Positions 1-10,458 of a stretch of 64,000 nucleotides of DNA are shown in pieces (the first letter of the stretch is position 1; the number at the start of each line of letters is the position of its first letter). Below the pieces are notes generated by a model. That model was not told the DNA's origin and searched no databases. It worked only from the letters and a program-made list of their open reading frames with translations. Both the position numbers and the translations under genes were made by a program. The stretch spans positions 1,433,501-1,497,500 of the forward strand of contig JAHRBS010000014.1 in assembly GCA_024305745.1 (NCBI GenBank). The letters run 5' to 3'. The DNA comes from Polyporus tsugae. Its lineage: Eukaryota > Basidiomycota > Agaricomycetes > Polyporales > Polyporaceae.

Positions 1-649
1 TGACCGCGATGGCGGTGCCGTCGTTGACGAGGCCGAGCGTGCGCAGGCCAGACATCTCGATGGCGTCCACAACGGCGTCGCGCTCATACTGCGAGTAGTA
101 CGGCGGCACGGTGACGATGACGTCGTATATCTTCTCTCCTGCAGTGCTCTCCGCGAGGTCGCGGATGTACGAGAACTGCATGGCGATGAGTTCCTCCACG
201 CTCCATTCTGTTCCATCCGAGCGGCGCAACGCGACAGTGCCGCGTTCTGTCTTTACGGTGTCGGCGGTGGAGATGGCGCCGAAGGAGAAGACCGCGTCCG
301 AGTCGTAGGGAGCACCCTGGAGGACCTTGAGGTACGAGAACGAGTCCAGCGGGAATCGACCGGCCTTCGGACGCATACAATGAGGATTCGCCACTCAGCT
401 GGATAATTCTTCACAACTCACAATGCCCGCCGCATCCTGCCCAAACAGCCTGTCCTTGTGCTTCCACCCAACCGTCGCCTGCATCTTCCGCTTCGAATCC
501 CGGTTGAGTAAGACGTCAAACGGCTGGCCGGGCTTCATGAGCGAGGCCTTGATGAATTCCGCGCCATAGTCGATTGCCAGAATGGACCCAAGGACGCTTT
601 CCGACCATAATGAAAGCCATAGACAGAGAAACGGCCAGAGCCGGGTCAT
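1..649 (-). CDS. LHS1: ER-lumen Hsp70-family chaperone, LHS1/GRP170 type (5' part only)
   Basis: The start at 649 opens a hydrophobic signal peptide (MTRLWPFLCLWLSLWSESVLG) followed at once by the Hsp70 ATPase phosphate-1 segment LAIDYGAEFIKAS. The text LLNRDSKRKMQATVGWK then matches the pattern of ER Hsp110/Lhs1/HYOU1 proteins rather than BiP. A short intron follows DAAGI, and the second exon (roughly 1-375) carries RFPLDSFSYLKVLQG, VTVPPYYSQYERDAV and LVNDGTAIAVN, the conserved ATPase-domain strand and the N-D-G-T-A loop. Known role of the family: a nucleotide-exchange factor and holdase for BiP during protein import and folding in the ER. The substrate-binding half and any HDEL-like retention signal lie beyond the window edge. 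It is read away from the MFS gene. Family assignment is firm; the exact symbol is by similarity. Confidence 0.87.
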
Positions 650-699
650 GATCGAGGGAGGTGAGTGTGTGGGCGCTGTATGCGTCCACTGGTACTTTT

Positions 700-765
700 A
701 TGCGTTACACGTCACCGTCACTGCGCTACGTGGTCGCCGCCACGTGGAGGCCTGATCGCCAATGC
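700..765 (-). promoter_or_regulatory. Candidate unfolded-protein-response elements upstream of LHS1
   Basis: Within about 60-115 bp upstream of the LHS1 ATG there are three ACGTG-type cores: ACACGTCA (707-714), TACGTGG (727-733) and CCACGTGG (740-747), plus a CCAAT box at about 759-763. ACGT cores of this kind are bound by Hac1/XBP1-class bZIP factors, and LHS1 homologues are classic UPR targets. The motif match is seen; the regulation is inference. Confidence 0.4.
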
Positions 766-930
766 TGTTCAGGACCAAGACACGTTGCAGGACCGCGGGG
801 ATCAAGCCAAGGCTGGACGATGTCGGACTCGGGGAGGGGCGGTAGGGGTCGATATGAGCAAGAAGCAGAGGAATATGGGGGACAGCTGCTGAGATGTTTC
901 CTGTATGTTTCTCACCTCCACTCTATACAT

Positions 931-943
931 ACCCTAACCCTAA
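931..943. promoter_or_regulatory. Telobox-like (CCCTAA)2 motif
   Basis: Two tandem CCCTAA units stand about 285 bp upstream of the LHS1 start and about 170 bp downstream of the MFS stop. Short interstitial telomere-type motifs act as promoter elements for TRF/Tbf1-like factors in several fungi. With only two units it is not a telomere remnant of any length. Confidence 0.35.
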
Positions 944-1108
944 TTCCGGGTCTCGACACAAACCCAATCTAACTCTAGATCTATGTAACTTCGAATCTCT
1001 GACACACAAAGTACACAATGCGCACGAAGCTTTTGGATCAAAACCGTCGACAAAATATGGTGATTGCATAATTGAACCACAAAGGTTCGAAGCGTCGAAA
1101 ATACAAAC

Positions 1109-3428
1109 TTATTCACCAACGGTGCCCGCGACGACACTACCATGGACACCCCAATTGACTCCCAGGCCGAACATGATCCATCCAATTAAGATGACTCCGA
1201 GCGCAACCGCCGAGTACACCCAGTTGACCCAGCTGGTGACCATTGGGGCCTTCAGGATCTTCTCCTTCGCCTTGGTCTCACTCGCGCCGTCTTCTCCGGG
1301 GTCGGCCTTCGGCACCACGATCCCCTTCGCCCGGGCGAGCTTGTCGACCGCCTCCGGCAAGTCGCGCGGCGCGACCTGGGAGAGGCGTGCGGCGGGGAGC
1401 AGATTCGGTGTCAAGTACGCCATGACGAGCATGAAGCCGGAGACGGCGACAGAAATGAAGGCGTAGGCGAGCCAGAGCGAAACCGCCGGATCGAGCGAGT
1501 CTGTTGCGGAGAGATCTTGGAGACGGCCGGCGGCGGTGGTGATGATAACGATGGAGGCTTGGACAACGGACTCTGTAGAGAAGATCAGCATCTCACAAGG
1601 TTGGGAATGCTAGCGACAACGACAACTTACTCTTGATTGCGAAGCTGTTTAGAGGACGAAGGTCAGCTGAGCTTGAGATAGGCGCAAAACGGCGGAGCAT
1701 ACCCAGTGGCGAAGTATTGAGGGTCCGGAATGATGTTGCGCACGATCTCGACCTGCGGTGCAGGGGTGACAGCTTGAGACAAGGCGTAGAAAACATAAGC
1801 CGCAACTGTATCAGGCAGCAAGATTCAACACTGCGTCCACACTCGATATCAACTGTTGGACGCACTGAAGGTTGGGACGCTGTGGGAAAACTTCAACAGC
1901 AGCATAGAAATGAGGAAAGTGAGACCAGAAATGAACACTACGAGCCACGGCTCAGTCAGTCATAGTGTAACGATGAGGCAGGTACACTTACGGAAGGCAA
2001 TGCGCTGCCCGAAGACATCGATATAGATGCCCAGGAACGGCGTCAACCCGGCAGGAAGGAGCAAGTAGAAGCTCGACACCCATCCGCCAATGACCGCCCC
2101 CTTCTTCAGCCGCTGCTGTGCAAATTGCCTGCAACCGGCGACCCCGTCGTCAGCTCGTTCGCCCCCAGCCTCTGAGCCCTACATTGCGGTACTCACGTTG
2201 AAATGGACACGAACGACTGCACGCCCGCGTTCTCAAAGACCGCGAACAGCACGACGAGCCAGAACGAGAACGGCAGGCGCCTGATCGCGCGGATGTCGAA
2301 CCCGGCGCGGGCGACGCCCGTGTGCCGGCGGCCGCTCGTCTGGTCCGTGACGTCGTACCGCGCGCGGAGGTAGCGGTCGAGGAAGAAGATCGTGATCGCG
2401 CACAGAAGCGAGAACGCGGAGATGGCGGACGAGATCCAGAGCGCGAACGCGTACGAGCCCAGGTTCTGCGTGATGATGTTCGCCGTCGATTGACCCGTGA
2501 ACTGCGCGAGGTTCGCGACGGACCAGATCATGCCTGTGGCCACGAGCAGGGCAGCGATTCACGTCAACTTTCTGGGGCGCTTGATGCGGATAGGATGAGG
2601 GAGAAGATGGACACGGACCGATGGAGAACGCGAAGCCCTTTCCCGGGGCGAAGTACGTCGAGAAGATCCGGTGCTGGGCGTTGTCGAGCGAGCCGTCCCC
2701 GATGGCGGCGATGACCTTGCCGAGGATGAGGAGCGGGTAGCTGTTGAGGTTGTTCGTCGCCGCGCCGGACATGACCACCGCACCCGCGAGATGGAAGGAC
2801 GCAAGGGCAACGGACATGAGCGCGCCGCCAAGCTTGTCGATGTAGAAACCGAGGCCGATGCAGAGGAACGTATTAACGAGGTTCGTCACGGCGACCTGCA
2901 CGAGACCGGGGGGTCAGCACTACATTCTCGAAGGGGATGGAGGCCGATGGCGCTCACCAAGGTGGCGAACTGGGAGTTGTTGATCTTCGTCTCCTTGATG
3001 ATGGTCGTCTTGAGAGACCTGGCAGCAGAAAGGAGGTTAAAAGGCCATACTAGACCACGTCGAGCTTAGTGGGGTTCACTGACACAATGAGACCCTATGG
3101 AAGACCAACTTAGCAAGCCGTTAAACTGTACGACCTAAACTCTACATACGTTTGACCAATGATTCCCGACTGAAGCCAATCTTATATGAGCTCATCTAAC
3201 CACAGAAACATTCAAAAAAACCCCACATGTGCACAAACACGTCAAGATTATTACGGCGAGCTGCCATCCGTACGGAAGCTTGGGCTTGGGTGCGAGGGCG
3301 GGGGTAGAGTGCTCCAATACCGGCGATTGCTCGTCTTGGCTTGAAGCACTACCCTTCATCTCGATCGACACCTTCTCGTCCATAGCGGGGGAATCCATGC
3401 CCGAGTTGGCGGGGTCCTTCGGCGACAT
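1109..3428 (-). CDS. Major facilitator superfamily transporter, MFSD1-like
   Basis: Exons read from ATG 3428 down to the stop at 1109. The N-terminus is a hydrophilic tail of about 55 residues with the proline-rich end ALAPKPKLPYGW, followed by TM1 LAVIILTCLCTCGVF. Later exons give NNSQFATL, then VAVTNLVNTFLCIGLGFYID, the loop LLILGKVIAAIGDGSLDNAQ and MIWSVANLAQFTGQS. The C-terminal exon SLWLAYAFISVAVSGFMLV is followed by two or more further TMs. The wording and the 12-TM layout fit the eukaryotic MFSD1 group of lysosomal/vacuolar dipeptide uniporters; substrate is not visible here. Several exons are very short, including a micro-exon near 3150, so the exact splice map is approximate. Its promoter region is shared with the divergent permease gene 2.3 kb away. 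Confidence 0.78.
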
Positions 3429-3560
3429 AGGTTATTCCGCTCGAGCTCAACAGAACGCAGCGGGGGGCAGGTGACGGGGAAATCCTGCCAAGAGAGGGTG
3501 TGCGCTGAGTGGGGGTGGAGACGAGTCGAGTGAGACCTCACCTGTCCCGGAGCCGCTCAT

Positions 3561-3571
3561 CTTATCAGATA
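3561..3571. promoter_or_regulatory. Paired GATA-factor site, copy 1
   Basis: CTTATCAGATA holds two GATA cores in opposite orientation, 133 bp upstream of the MFS start codon. Exactly the same word occurs again at 3873. Fungal GATA factors (AreA/Nit2 for nitrogen, SreA-type for iron) bind such cores. Confidence 0.45.
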
Positions 3572-3872
3572 ATGTGGCGAGCGGGTGGGACAGCTGGCAT
3601 GGGTTCGGCGGGCGGATCGTGAGTGTAGGGAATGATTGACATGGAGGGTGAGAGACTTTATGGCGCGTATAGATTCCACATGTACAGGCGTGGGAGCGGG
3701 TATGACAGGCGGCACGCCAGGAAACTGGAAGCGCACTCTGATTTGCGCGACGGTTCGGGGTAAGGAAGCTTTGCGAGAGTTCCTGCTGAGGAGAGGGTGG
3801 CATCGTAGGCTTCGGGGTTCTCTGTGCCTTGGGAGGTCCACGAAAATGACGGAACATACCCCATCCATCCAT

Positions 3873-3883
3873 CTTATCAGATA
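3873..3883. promoter_or_regulatory. Paired GATA-factor site, copy 2
   Basis: Second copy of CTTATCAGATA; together with the preceding bases a 14-nt word is shared with copy 1. It lies between two transporter genes, which fits nitrogen or metal control, but the factor is not identifiable from sequence. Confidence 0.45.
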
Positions 3884-5790
3884 GCTTGTGACTGTATCGC
3901 GTGTGCAAAGATGTTTTACGGCTCTCCGTCGAAGACTATTCTTGCGTTCTGCCGCAGTCGCGAGAAGAAATCAGGACATGGGCCAAGGCTGAATGTGAAT
4001 CTTGGGGACGCACTGCGAAACTCACTGCCATAACCGGAGCCCACCTGGACAGTGCGAATGTCTCTTGTGAGCGTCGAAGACCGCCCACTGGGACGAGGAC
4101 TCCGGAGGTTGACTAAACACAACACAACGTTGTATCGAGAAGCGGCGTCAGTATGACTGGTTGAATGCATGGAGATTGACACATACCAACCTAAACCCTG
4201 CCCTTACGGGTTCCTCGTGCCTGAAATGAGGCAACAGAGGATGAGAAGATGGGGAGGTTGGCGTCCGAGCGATACGTGTTCTGCCGACTTGTGCTTGGCA
4301 CACGGCAGCCTGAGTAGGAGAACAGCGTCCTGCATACATATTAATAGAAGCGGTGATGTAGTGAAGCCATTGAGCTGTGAACGAACCTAGAACTAATGGC
4401 ACATGACTGGAGTCTGGAGCTGCTACACTGTGTACTCGGAGTTAGAACGGCGATCGGCTATTTACATGGATTGCATATAAGTACCTGAAACACTAGCAAT
4501 TATTAGCTTTAAGCTCTTCAGAGGAGAAGCTGATTCCTAAACTCCATGCTGAATGTTCCCAGTAACTCCCACCTGTAGAACACGGTCAGCTATTCTGAGG
4601 TACTCTGCTACACCAAGTTGCTGCGCTGACTCACCAATTCCTCTACAGCTTACAGGGTGACGAATGGGGTGACTGTCGAGAGCCAACAAGGTAAACAACG
4701 GAAGGTTAACGTTGTGAGAACGAAAGAAGGGCTCCCATGGTATTGTTAGCGTTGCGTTGCGAATGCACTCACTATTAAGTAGTATTGAGAAACCAGCAGG
4801 TCCGTCCATTGGCGCCAGGCTCCAGCCAGTCGAGAACACACCACGAGCTGGTGTGTACTTACTTCATGTCTTCACAACGGCTCTCCTCATAATCAGTCCG
4901 TGAAGTTTCAGTCGTACCAGGTTTGCAGTGAACACAGGCTACGTCTTGACTCCGAAGTGTTAAGGGAAGCCCTTTGATTTTCTACAGCATACGGGTCAGC
5001 TGGGTCGCGATTAAGGTAGGTTGAAGGAACACCTGCATGTATGCACCATGGCCACTCACCGACGAGACGAGTACTCGGCTCTCCACGCTTGTCCAAGGAC
5101 TCCAAGTATATATCGAGGTATACGTGAAGATGTCATCTTGAAAATGCCGATGACGACTGAAACAAAGAGGGTATATAGCTGGAGGTGGATGTTGCAATTA
5201 AGGTGCGTTCTCGACGCTCGTTTGGACCAACATTCGAGAGTAAGTCATCTATAAGTGTATCGTTACTTAGTCTCGACGGCCCATGGTTGTTAGAGGGACT
5301 GCAGTGTGGATGGACGTGTCAAGGACATTTGCAAGTTGAGATGAGTTGGGGCCGATAAGTAAGTCCACATGATTCCCTGGGCCTGTGACGTCGGTATCAG
5401 TGACAGGCAGGACGACGCACGTGCGATGTGATTGGACGCGACTCGGAGCTCGATCAAAGCCGCGATCGCGACGCGTTCTGCCATGGCCACTCGTCCCCTC
5501 CCATCCTCCTCGCCCTCGACAAGCATCCTGGGCACAACCACAGCATTATTCTCACTAGATTGTTTCTGTCTCTTAACGCTTCGCAGGACAAGAAAGGTCT
5601 CGACCGAGCAGGCACAGACCGGAGAGAAGAAATGGCTCTTCACACTTGATTTTGTGGCCGGCGCCTGCATGCAGATCTTGGCACGCGACTGGAGTATCCT
5701 CTGATCCACCGCCATCTGGAGCGTCCAGGGCGCACGCGCGCATTATCTGCTCCCCCGCGCCATCTTCCCTCTTTCCTTCCGACCACCACC
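3884..5790. other. Gene-poor interval with one possible unrecognised minus-strand gene
   Basis: No known protein was recognised. On the minus strand near 5190-4100 there is a gene-like arrangement: a TATA-like stretch, an ATG at about 5142 opening MTSSRIPRYILGVLGQAWR, a GTGAGT donor, and a second open stretch with SQDVACVHCKPGTTETSR ending at GTAAGT. The reading phases of the two pieces do not join cleanly with the obvious splice sites, so this is either a decayed gene or one whose structure I cannot resolve. The part nearest 5790 is the permease promoter. Confidence 0.3.
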
Positions 5791-8623
5791 ATGTCATACC
5801 CAAACTCGCCCGCACTCTCCAAGAAGGGACCCATTGCTGAGACCCGCTCTGTCGCGAGCGGCAGCGACAACTCCGCCGACGATGACAACAAGCTCCTCGA
5901 GATTGGCTATGTCCCCTCCTTCAAACGTGAATTCTCCAACATCGCTACAGTGCGTATCGTCCTCCCTCGCTTGTCTCGGGTGACCTTTGACATCCATCCA
6001 GATCAGCTTCGCATTCAGCATCATGGGTCTCTGCTCAAGCATTGCTACCACCTTCAATACTCCTCTTACCCTTGGTGGACCCGCCTCGGCGACATGGTGC
6101 TGGATTCTAGGGGCGGCGATGTGCTTCACCCTTGGTGCGTATCGCTTTCCCATGCGTTATCGTGCCCTCGTCGATGGCCCCCCCCCGGGCGTCCAAGTGA
6201 CGCTAGTTCCCCTCCCGACCCCGAACGCGACCGGAGGTCACAAGTGCACGTTGAACCTTGGGCCTGCGCTCGTTTTGACTCTCGAATTCCCCTTTGGGCT
6301 CTGAGAGTCCCAGGTGCCTATGGCGAATGTCGATCTGGCGCTCGCACAAAGAGCTCGTTTCGATAGAGCAGGTGCCAGCGAGTTCTGTGGTGCACACTCC
6401 ATATTATGCGGATGCAATATACAATAGAATGGTCGTGCTAACCGGTTTGCAGGTGCTTCTATCGCTGAGATTGTCAGCGCTTTCCCCACCTGCGGTGGCT
6501 TGTAAGTTTACTATCTCCGAACATGTGCCCCACGACGTCTGATAACGTTCATGTCAAATTCCAGGTACACGGCATCAGCGCAGCTCGTGCCCCGTAAACA
6601 GCGGGCTATCGTCGGATGGGTGGTTGGCTGGCTGAACATCCTTGGACAGATCGCCGGCTTGTCCTCGACCGAGTTCGGTCTTGCGAACATGATCTGGGCC
6701 GCTGTTGTCGTCGGCAGGGGGGACGGCTACGAAGTCACGGTCGGCAAGAGTGTTGGGCTCTTCGCCGGATTGCTGGTCCTCCACGGCCTCTTGGTCAGTA
6801 TCCAGTGCGATATAGTCTTCTTTGTGATGAACCTTGGACCATAGAATTGCCTTGCGACGCGCCAACTCGCGCGTCTTACTACTGGCTTCGTTTTCGTTAA
6901 CCTCGGTGCGACGATCAGTACGTATTTCCTTTGCCGCTCTAGTCAGACAACTCGACTAAATGCGCCTCTCCGTAGTAACTATCATTGTCCTCCTTGCGAA
7001 GACTCCGCGAAGCGAAATGCACAGTGCCGCCTATGTCTTCGGCAGCGAGGGCTTTGTCAACCAGACCGGCGGCTGGAACAACGGGATCGCATTCCTATTC
7101 GGGCTGCTCAGTGTTCAATGGACGGTGTGTGCCACTCTGTTCTGTTTCTCAACCCGACTTTGTTGGGGCATATTGTAAAAAATGGACGTGAACTGACGCT
7201 GCTTATTCCGCAGATGACGGTACGTAACTGATTGCTCCGACGCATGTGCGCCTGACGTGCTAAGTGAGGTCACTGTGGCGGTCCTTATTTTAGGACTACG
7301 ATGCCACCGCGCACATTTCGTAAGCCATCGTTTTCGAACCTCTATGCTAGTGAGATAAAAAGGCTTACCTCTGTTTTCCAGGGAGGAAGTGAAGCGCGCT
7401 GCGTATGCAGGTTGGTGTCGACTTAGTTTTTGACTCAGACTCTAGCTGACCGACCGGCCGTCCAATCGCAGCTCCCTCCGCCATCTTCATCGCCGTCATT
7501 GGCACAGGTCTCCTCGGATGGCTCCTCAACATCGTCCTCGTCCTCTGCTCTGGCCCTCTGTACGTAACCTCGCACACAATACGGCATCCCGCGCGAACCA
7601 GCACCCACTAAATCATAATTTCCACTTCATTACAGTGAGAACCTCCCCGGCGCGTCGGGATCAGCCTTCCTCGAAGTAAGTCCCCAATCCAACCCCACCG
7701 CGTCGCCGCCCCGATTTCATCAGTACCTTTCTTGCGCCCCTCTCCTGACTGTATGTGCATAGATCATGGTCCTCCGCATGGGCAAACCCGGCGCGCTCTT
7801 CATCTGGGCGTTCATCTGCCTGACAGCGTTCTTCGTCTGCCAGACCGCCCTCCAGGCGGCGTCGCGTACCGTGTACGCGTTCTCGCGCGACAAGGGCCTG
7901 CCCGACCGTGGCTTCTTCGGCCACATCTCGTCCTGGACGCAGACGCCGCTCCGCGCGATCTGGTTCGTGACCGTCATCGCGATCTTGCCTGGCTTGCTCG
8001 ACCTCGCGAGCGCGGTCGCGGTCAACGCGATCTTTGCGATGACGGCGATGGCGCTCGACTTGTCGTACATCATCCCGATCTTCTGGTGCGGGTTTCTGTT
8101 TTCGTCGTTACCCGTATGGGAGTGTGCTGAGTGTCGACCGAAACTGTCCAGCCGCCGGTGGTACAGGAACCATCCCGAGGTCAAGTTCATTCCCGGACCG
8201 TTCTACATGGGTGACGGCATCGTCGGCTGGATTGCGAACGTCAACTGCATCCTGTGGACATGCTTCGTATGCATCATCTTCGCGCTCCCACCTGTGCTTC
8301 CTGTCAACGCGACCACGATGAACTACGCCGCTGTACGTCTATCTTTTGAATCTTCCTACATAAGCTTAATCGCTGAGTGCTTTTTGTTGGCTGCAGCCCA
8401 TCACCGGTGGTGTCGTCCTGCTCTCGCTGTAAGTGTCTCTTCGACTCGACGGCACGAGTGTCCCCCAAACACTGACATCTCTCGGACACGTAGCGTGTGG
8501 TACGTACTCGGCGGCCGCAACCACTACAAGGGCCCCCAGTCCAACCGCACGGACATCAAAACCGCCGACGACGACGTCCTCACTGCGTCCGCCGACAGCG
8601 AGAAGACAGAGGTGCACGTTTGA
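5791..8623 (+). CDS. APC-superfamily permease (amino acid/GABA/choline type)
   Basis: The ATG at 5791 begins a hydrophilic N-terminal tail (MSYPNSPALSKKGPIAETRS) ending in LLEIGYVPSFKREFSN, the usual lead-in of fungal Uga4/Hnm1-type permeases. TM1 follows as ISFAFSIMGLCSSIATTF with the loop TPLTLGGPASATWCW. Further exons give SIAEIVSAFPTCGGL, YTASAQLVPRKQRAIVGW and GWLNILGQIAGLSSTEFGLA, which are family landmarks. The 3' half is a long exon from 7766: MVLRMGKPGALFIWAFICL, TALQAASRTVYAFSRDKGLP, then the late loop with NHPEVKFIPGPFY. The protein ends in a charged cytoplasmic tail KTEVHV. Many introns of about 50-60 nt interrupt it, including tiny exons around 7205-7400. Known role: proton-coupled uptake of amino acids, GABA or choline across the plasma membrane; the substrate cannot be fixed from sequence. 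Confidence 0.85.
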
Positions 8624-9189
8624 GTTCGCCGTCAGGTCGGCTTCAACAGCCTGTCCCGACCCATACCCGGCGCGCCCGGTCCCCGGTGCCCCTCCCTCCC
8701 TGATACCCGTTGCATGGCATCTCTCATACCCCGCATACCACACGGTATTGGATTAATTCGGCCCCGCTCCTCTCATCAGGAACTCGCGACTTCGCGGCGC
8801 GCGCACATCACACTGGGTCCCTCGCGGTCTCGGCCCCTGGGGTACCCAGAACTAATACTAATAGTGGGGACGTAGCTGGTAGCGTAGTGTACAGTAGTAT
8901 CCTGCGACCTGCACCTGCACCTATGACTCACCAAAAGTACACCGTGATGGGCAGGAGCTATAGATCATGTTCGACTGAAGATGGTTGAGAGGATGTGTAG
9001 CCCTAGCTTGTCAATACGTAGTGGTCTTTAGAAGATGTAGTCGTATGATACACAGCGTAGCGCTAGAATCATACCTGGGATTTTGTCGTCATGAGTTTGC
9101 GCTGAGCTGGGTGCATGAGAAGCTGACCTTGCCGACCGTGTTCAGTCAAGTTGGGTCTGCGAGTGTGGGTGACAGCTTGCCGCCGACTG
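8624..9189. other. Intergenic: permease 3' region, no gene seen
   Basis: The open frames here are short, lack homology I can recognise, and have no convincing splice structure. The end of this interval runs into the outer inverted-repeat arm. Confidence 0.5.
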
Positions 9190-9283
9190 GCATGCCTAGG
9201 CTATTACGGTCCTACATGCCGCTCGGCAACCGCTCGGGTCTCCTTGTGCGTTCAGTATAACGCAAGCTAGAAAGGAAAGTCGG

Positions 9284-10300
9284 TTGCCATATTTAGCACC
9301 CTCTGGGGCTGACATCTGCGGAGTTCCACTGGTGGGCTGCAAGCCACGGGTCCCGAACACATATATAAACCCTTCACCTCCTCAACCAATGTCCCTCACA
9401 ACTTGCCCTCGACCACTGACCTCCCACGCAGCTCACCTCCTACGCCTTTCCTCCGTCGCAAGTCATCGTGGGTCCTCTTCCTCCCCACTCTCTAACCACC
9501 GTCACCGTGTCTCTACTCAATGCAACCATCCACAGAAGGTCCTGGTTCGTTTTGGGGGCCCTGGTCGCCTCTTGAGTCTTCGCCACCCCGGGCCCTGGTT
9601 CTCCCCTCGGCTAACTGCTGCTGTCGTCTGGCTCTTGCTTGCTTCTTTGTATTCATTCTGCTGTGGCGACCCTCGACATCTCGGCGACCTCTCAGGCAGC
9701 TCGACGCCACCAACGTGGCTGACCCAATCGGTCGCAAGGCTTTCTCCGACTTCTCCTCAGGCTCAAGACCACGGCGGGCCGCGCTTTCCTCGTTTCTTCG
9801 TTCGTGTTCATGTTTGCCTTCTGTCTGTTTTGGTTCGTTGTCCCCGCGTTCATACCTTCATGTTCAAGTTCGTCGTCGGTGTCGGTGTTGTTGCGTATTT
9901 GGCGGTCGTTGTCGTTGTGGTTCATTGTTGGGTCTCCATACGGAGCAGGCACGCGCAGTCGAGGTCTCGGGCGTTCGAAGGGACGCGTCTGGCCGCATGA
10001 TGCCACGTCCCCGGGGGAAATTTTGGCCGCTACTGTCCGGGGCAACCGGGAGCAGGCATTCCTGTGCAAAAGCTAAACATCCTCGCCCCTCCGGGGGCAG
10101 GGCGGACGTATGTCATCTACGACGCTCAAAGGAGACAGGTTATACCCCCGCGCTCCTCTCTTCAATGGGCAGAGACCTCGCTGTTGCACCTGCTCTATGC
10201 TCCTAAAAATACAAATATTATTACGACAGAGGAGACCTCGGGTGACGCTACCGTGTGCGACAAGAACAATACTCCATCTATTCTAAAATCCAAACGGGTA
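9284..10300 (+). other. Unassigned TATA-bearing unit, copy A
   Basis: TATATAAA at 9362-9369 is followed about 20 bp later by an ATG (about 9389) reading MSLTTCPRPLTS and then a CAG that could be a splice acceptor. One frame, SPRLTAAVVWLLLASL followed by CCGDPRHLGDLSGSSTPP, is shared by all three copies in the window. Downstream of it, small indels move the open frame from copy to copy, so either introns lie there or the unit no longer codes for protein. It converges on the 3' end of RTA1 in every copy. No family was recognised; overlapping frames of 228-238 codons here should not be taken as proteins without RNA support. Confidence 0.4.
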
Positions 10301-10458
10301 AGCTAGCCAGTAAGTAGAGTCCATGAGTAAGAAAAAAGAACGTGAATGGCGTTGATTACCTACAATAGCAGCGGGGATAGCGGTGGCAGTAATAAATTAA
10401 TATACGTAAATGTCACTGTCCGCGTCGGATGGGCGGCGAGGCAGCAAGTGTCCGCCCA

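Noticed and set aside
9520..10206. 228-codon open frame in unit copy A, overlapping a 238-codon frame at 9284-10000
   Set aside because: Two long overlapping frames in the same GC-rich DNA, Ser/Arg/Cys-rich text, and neither frame stays open across the three copies.
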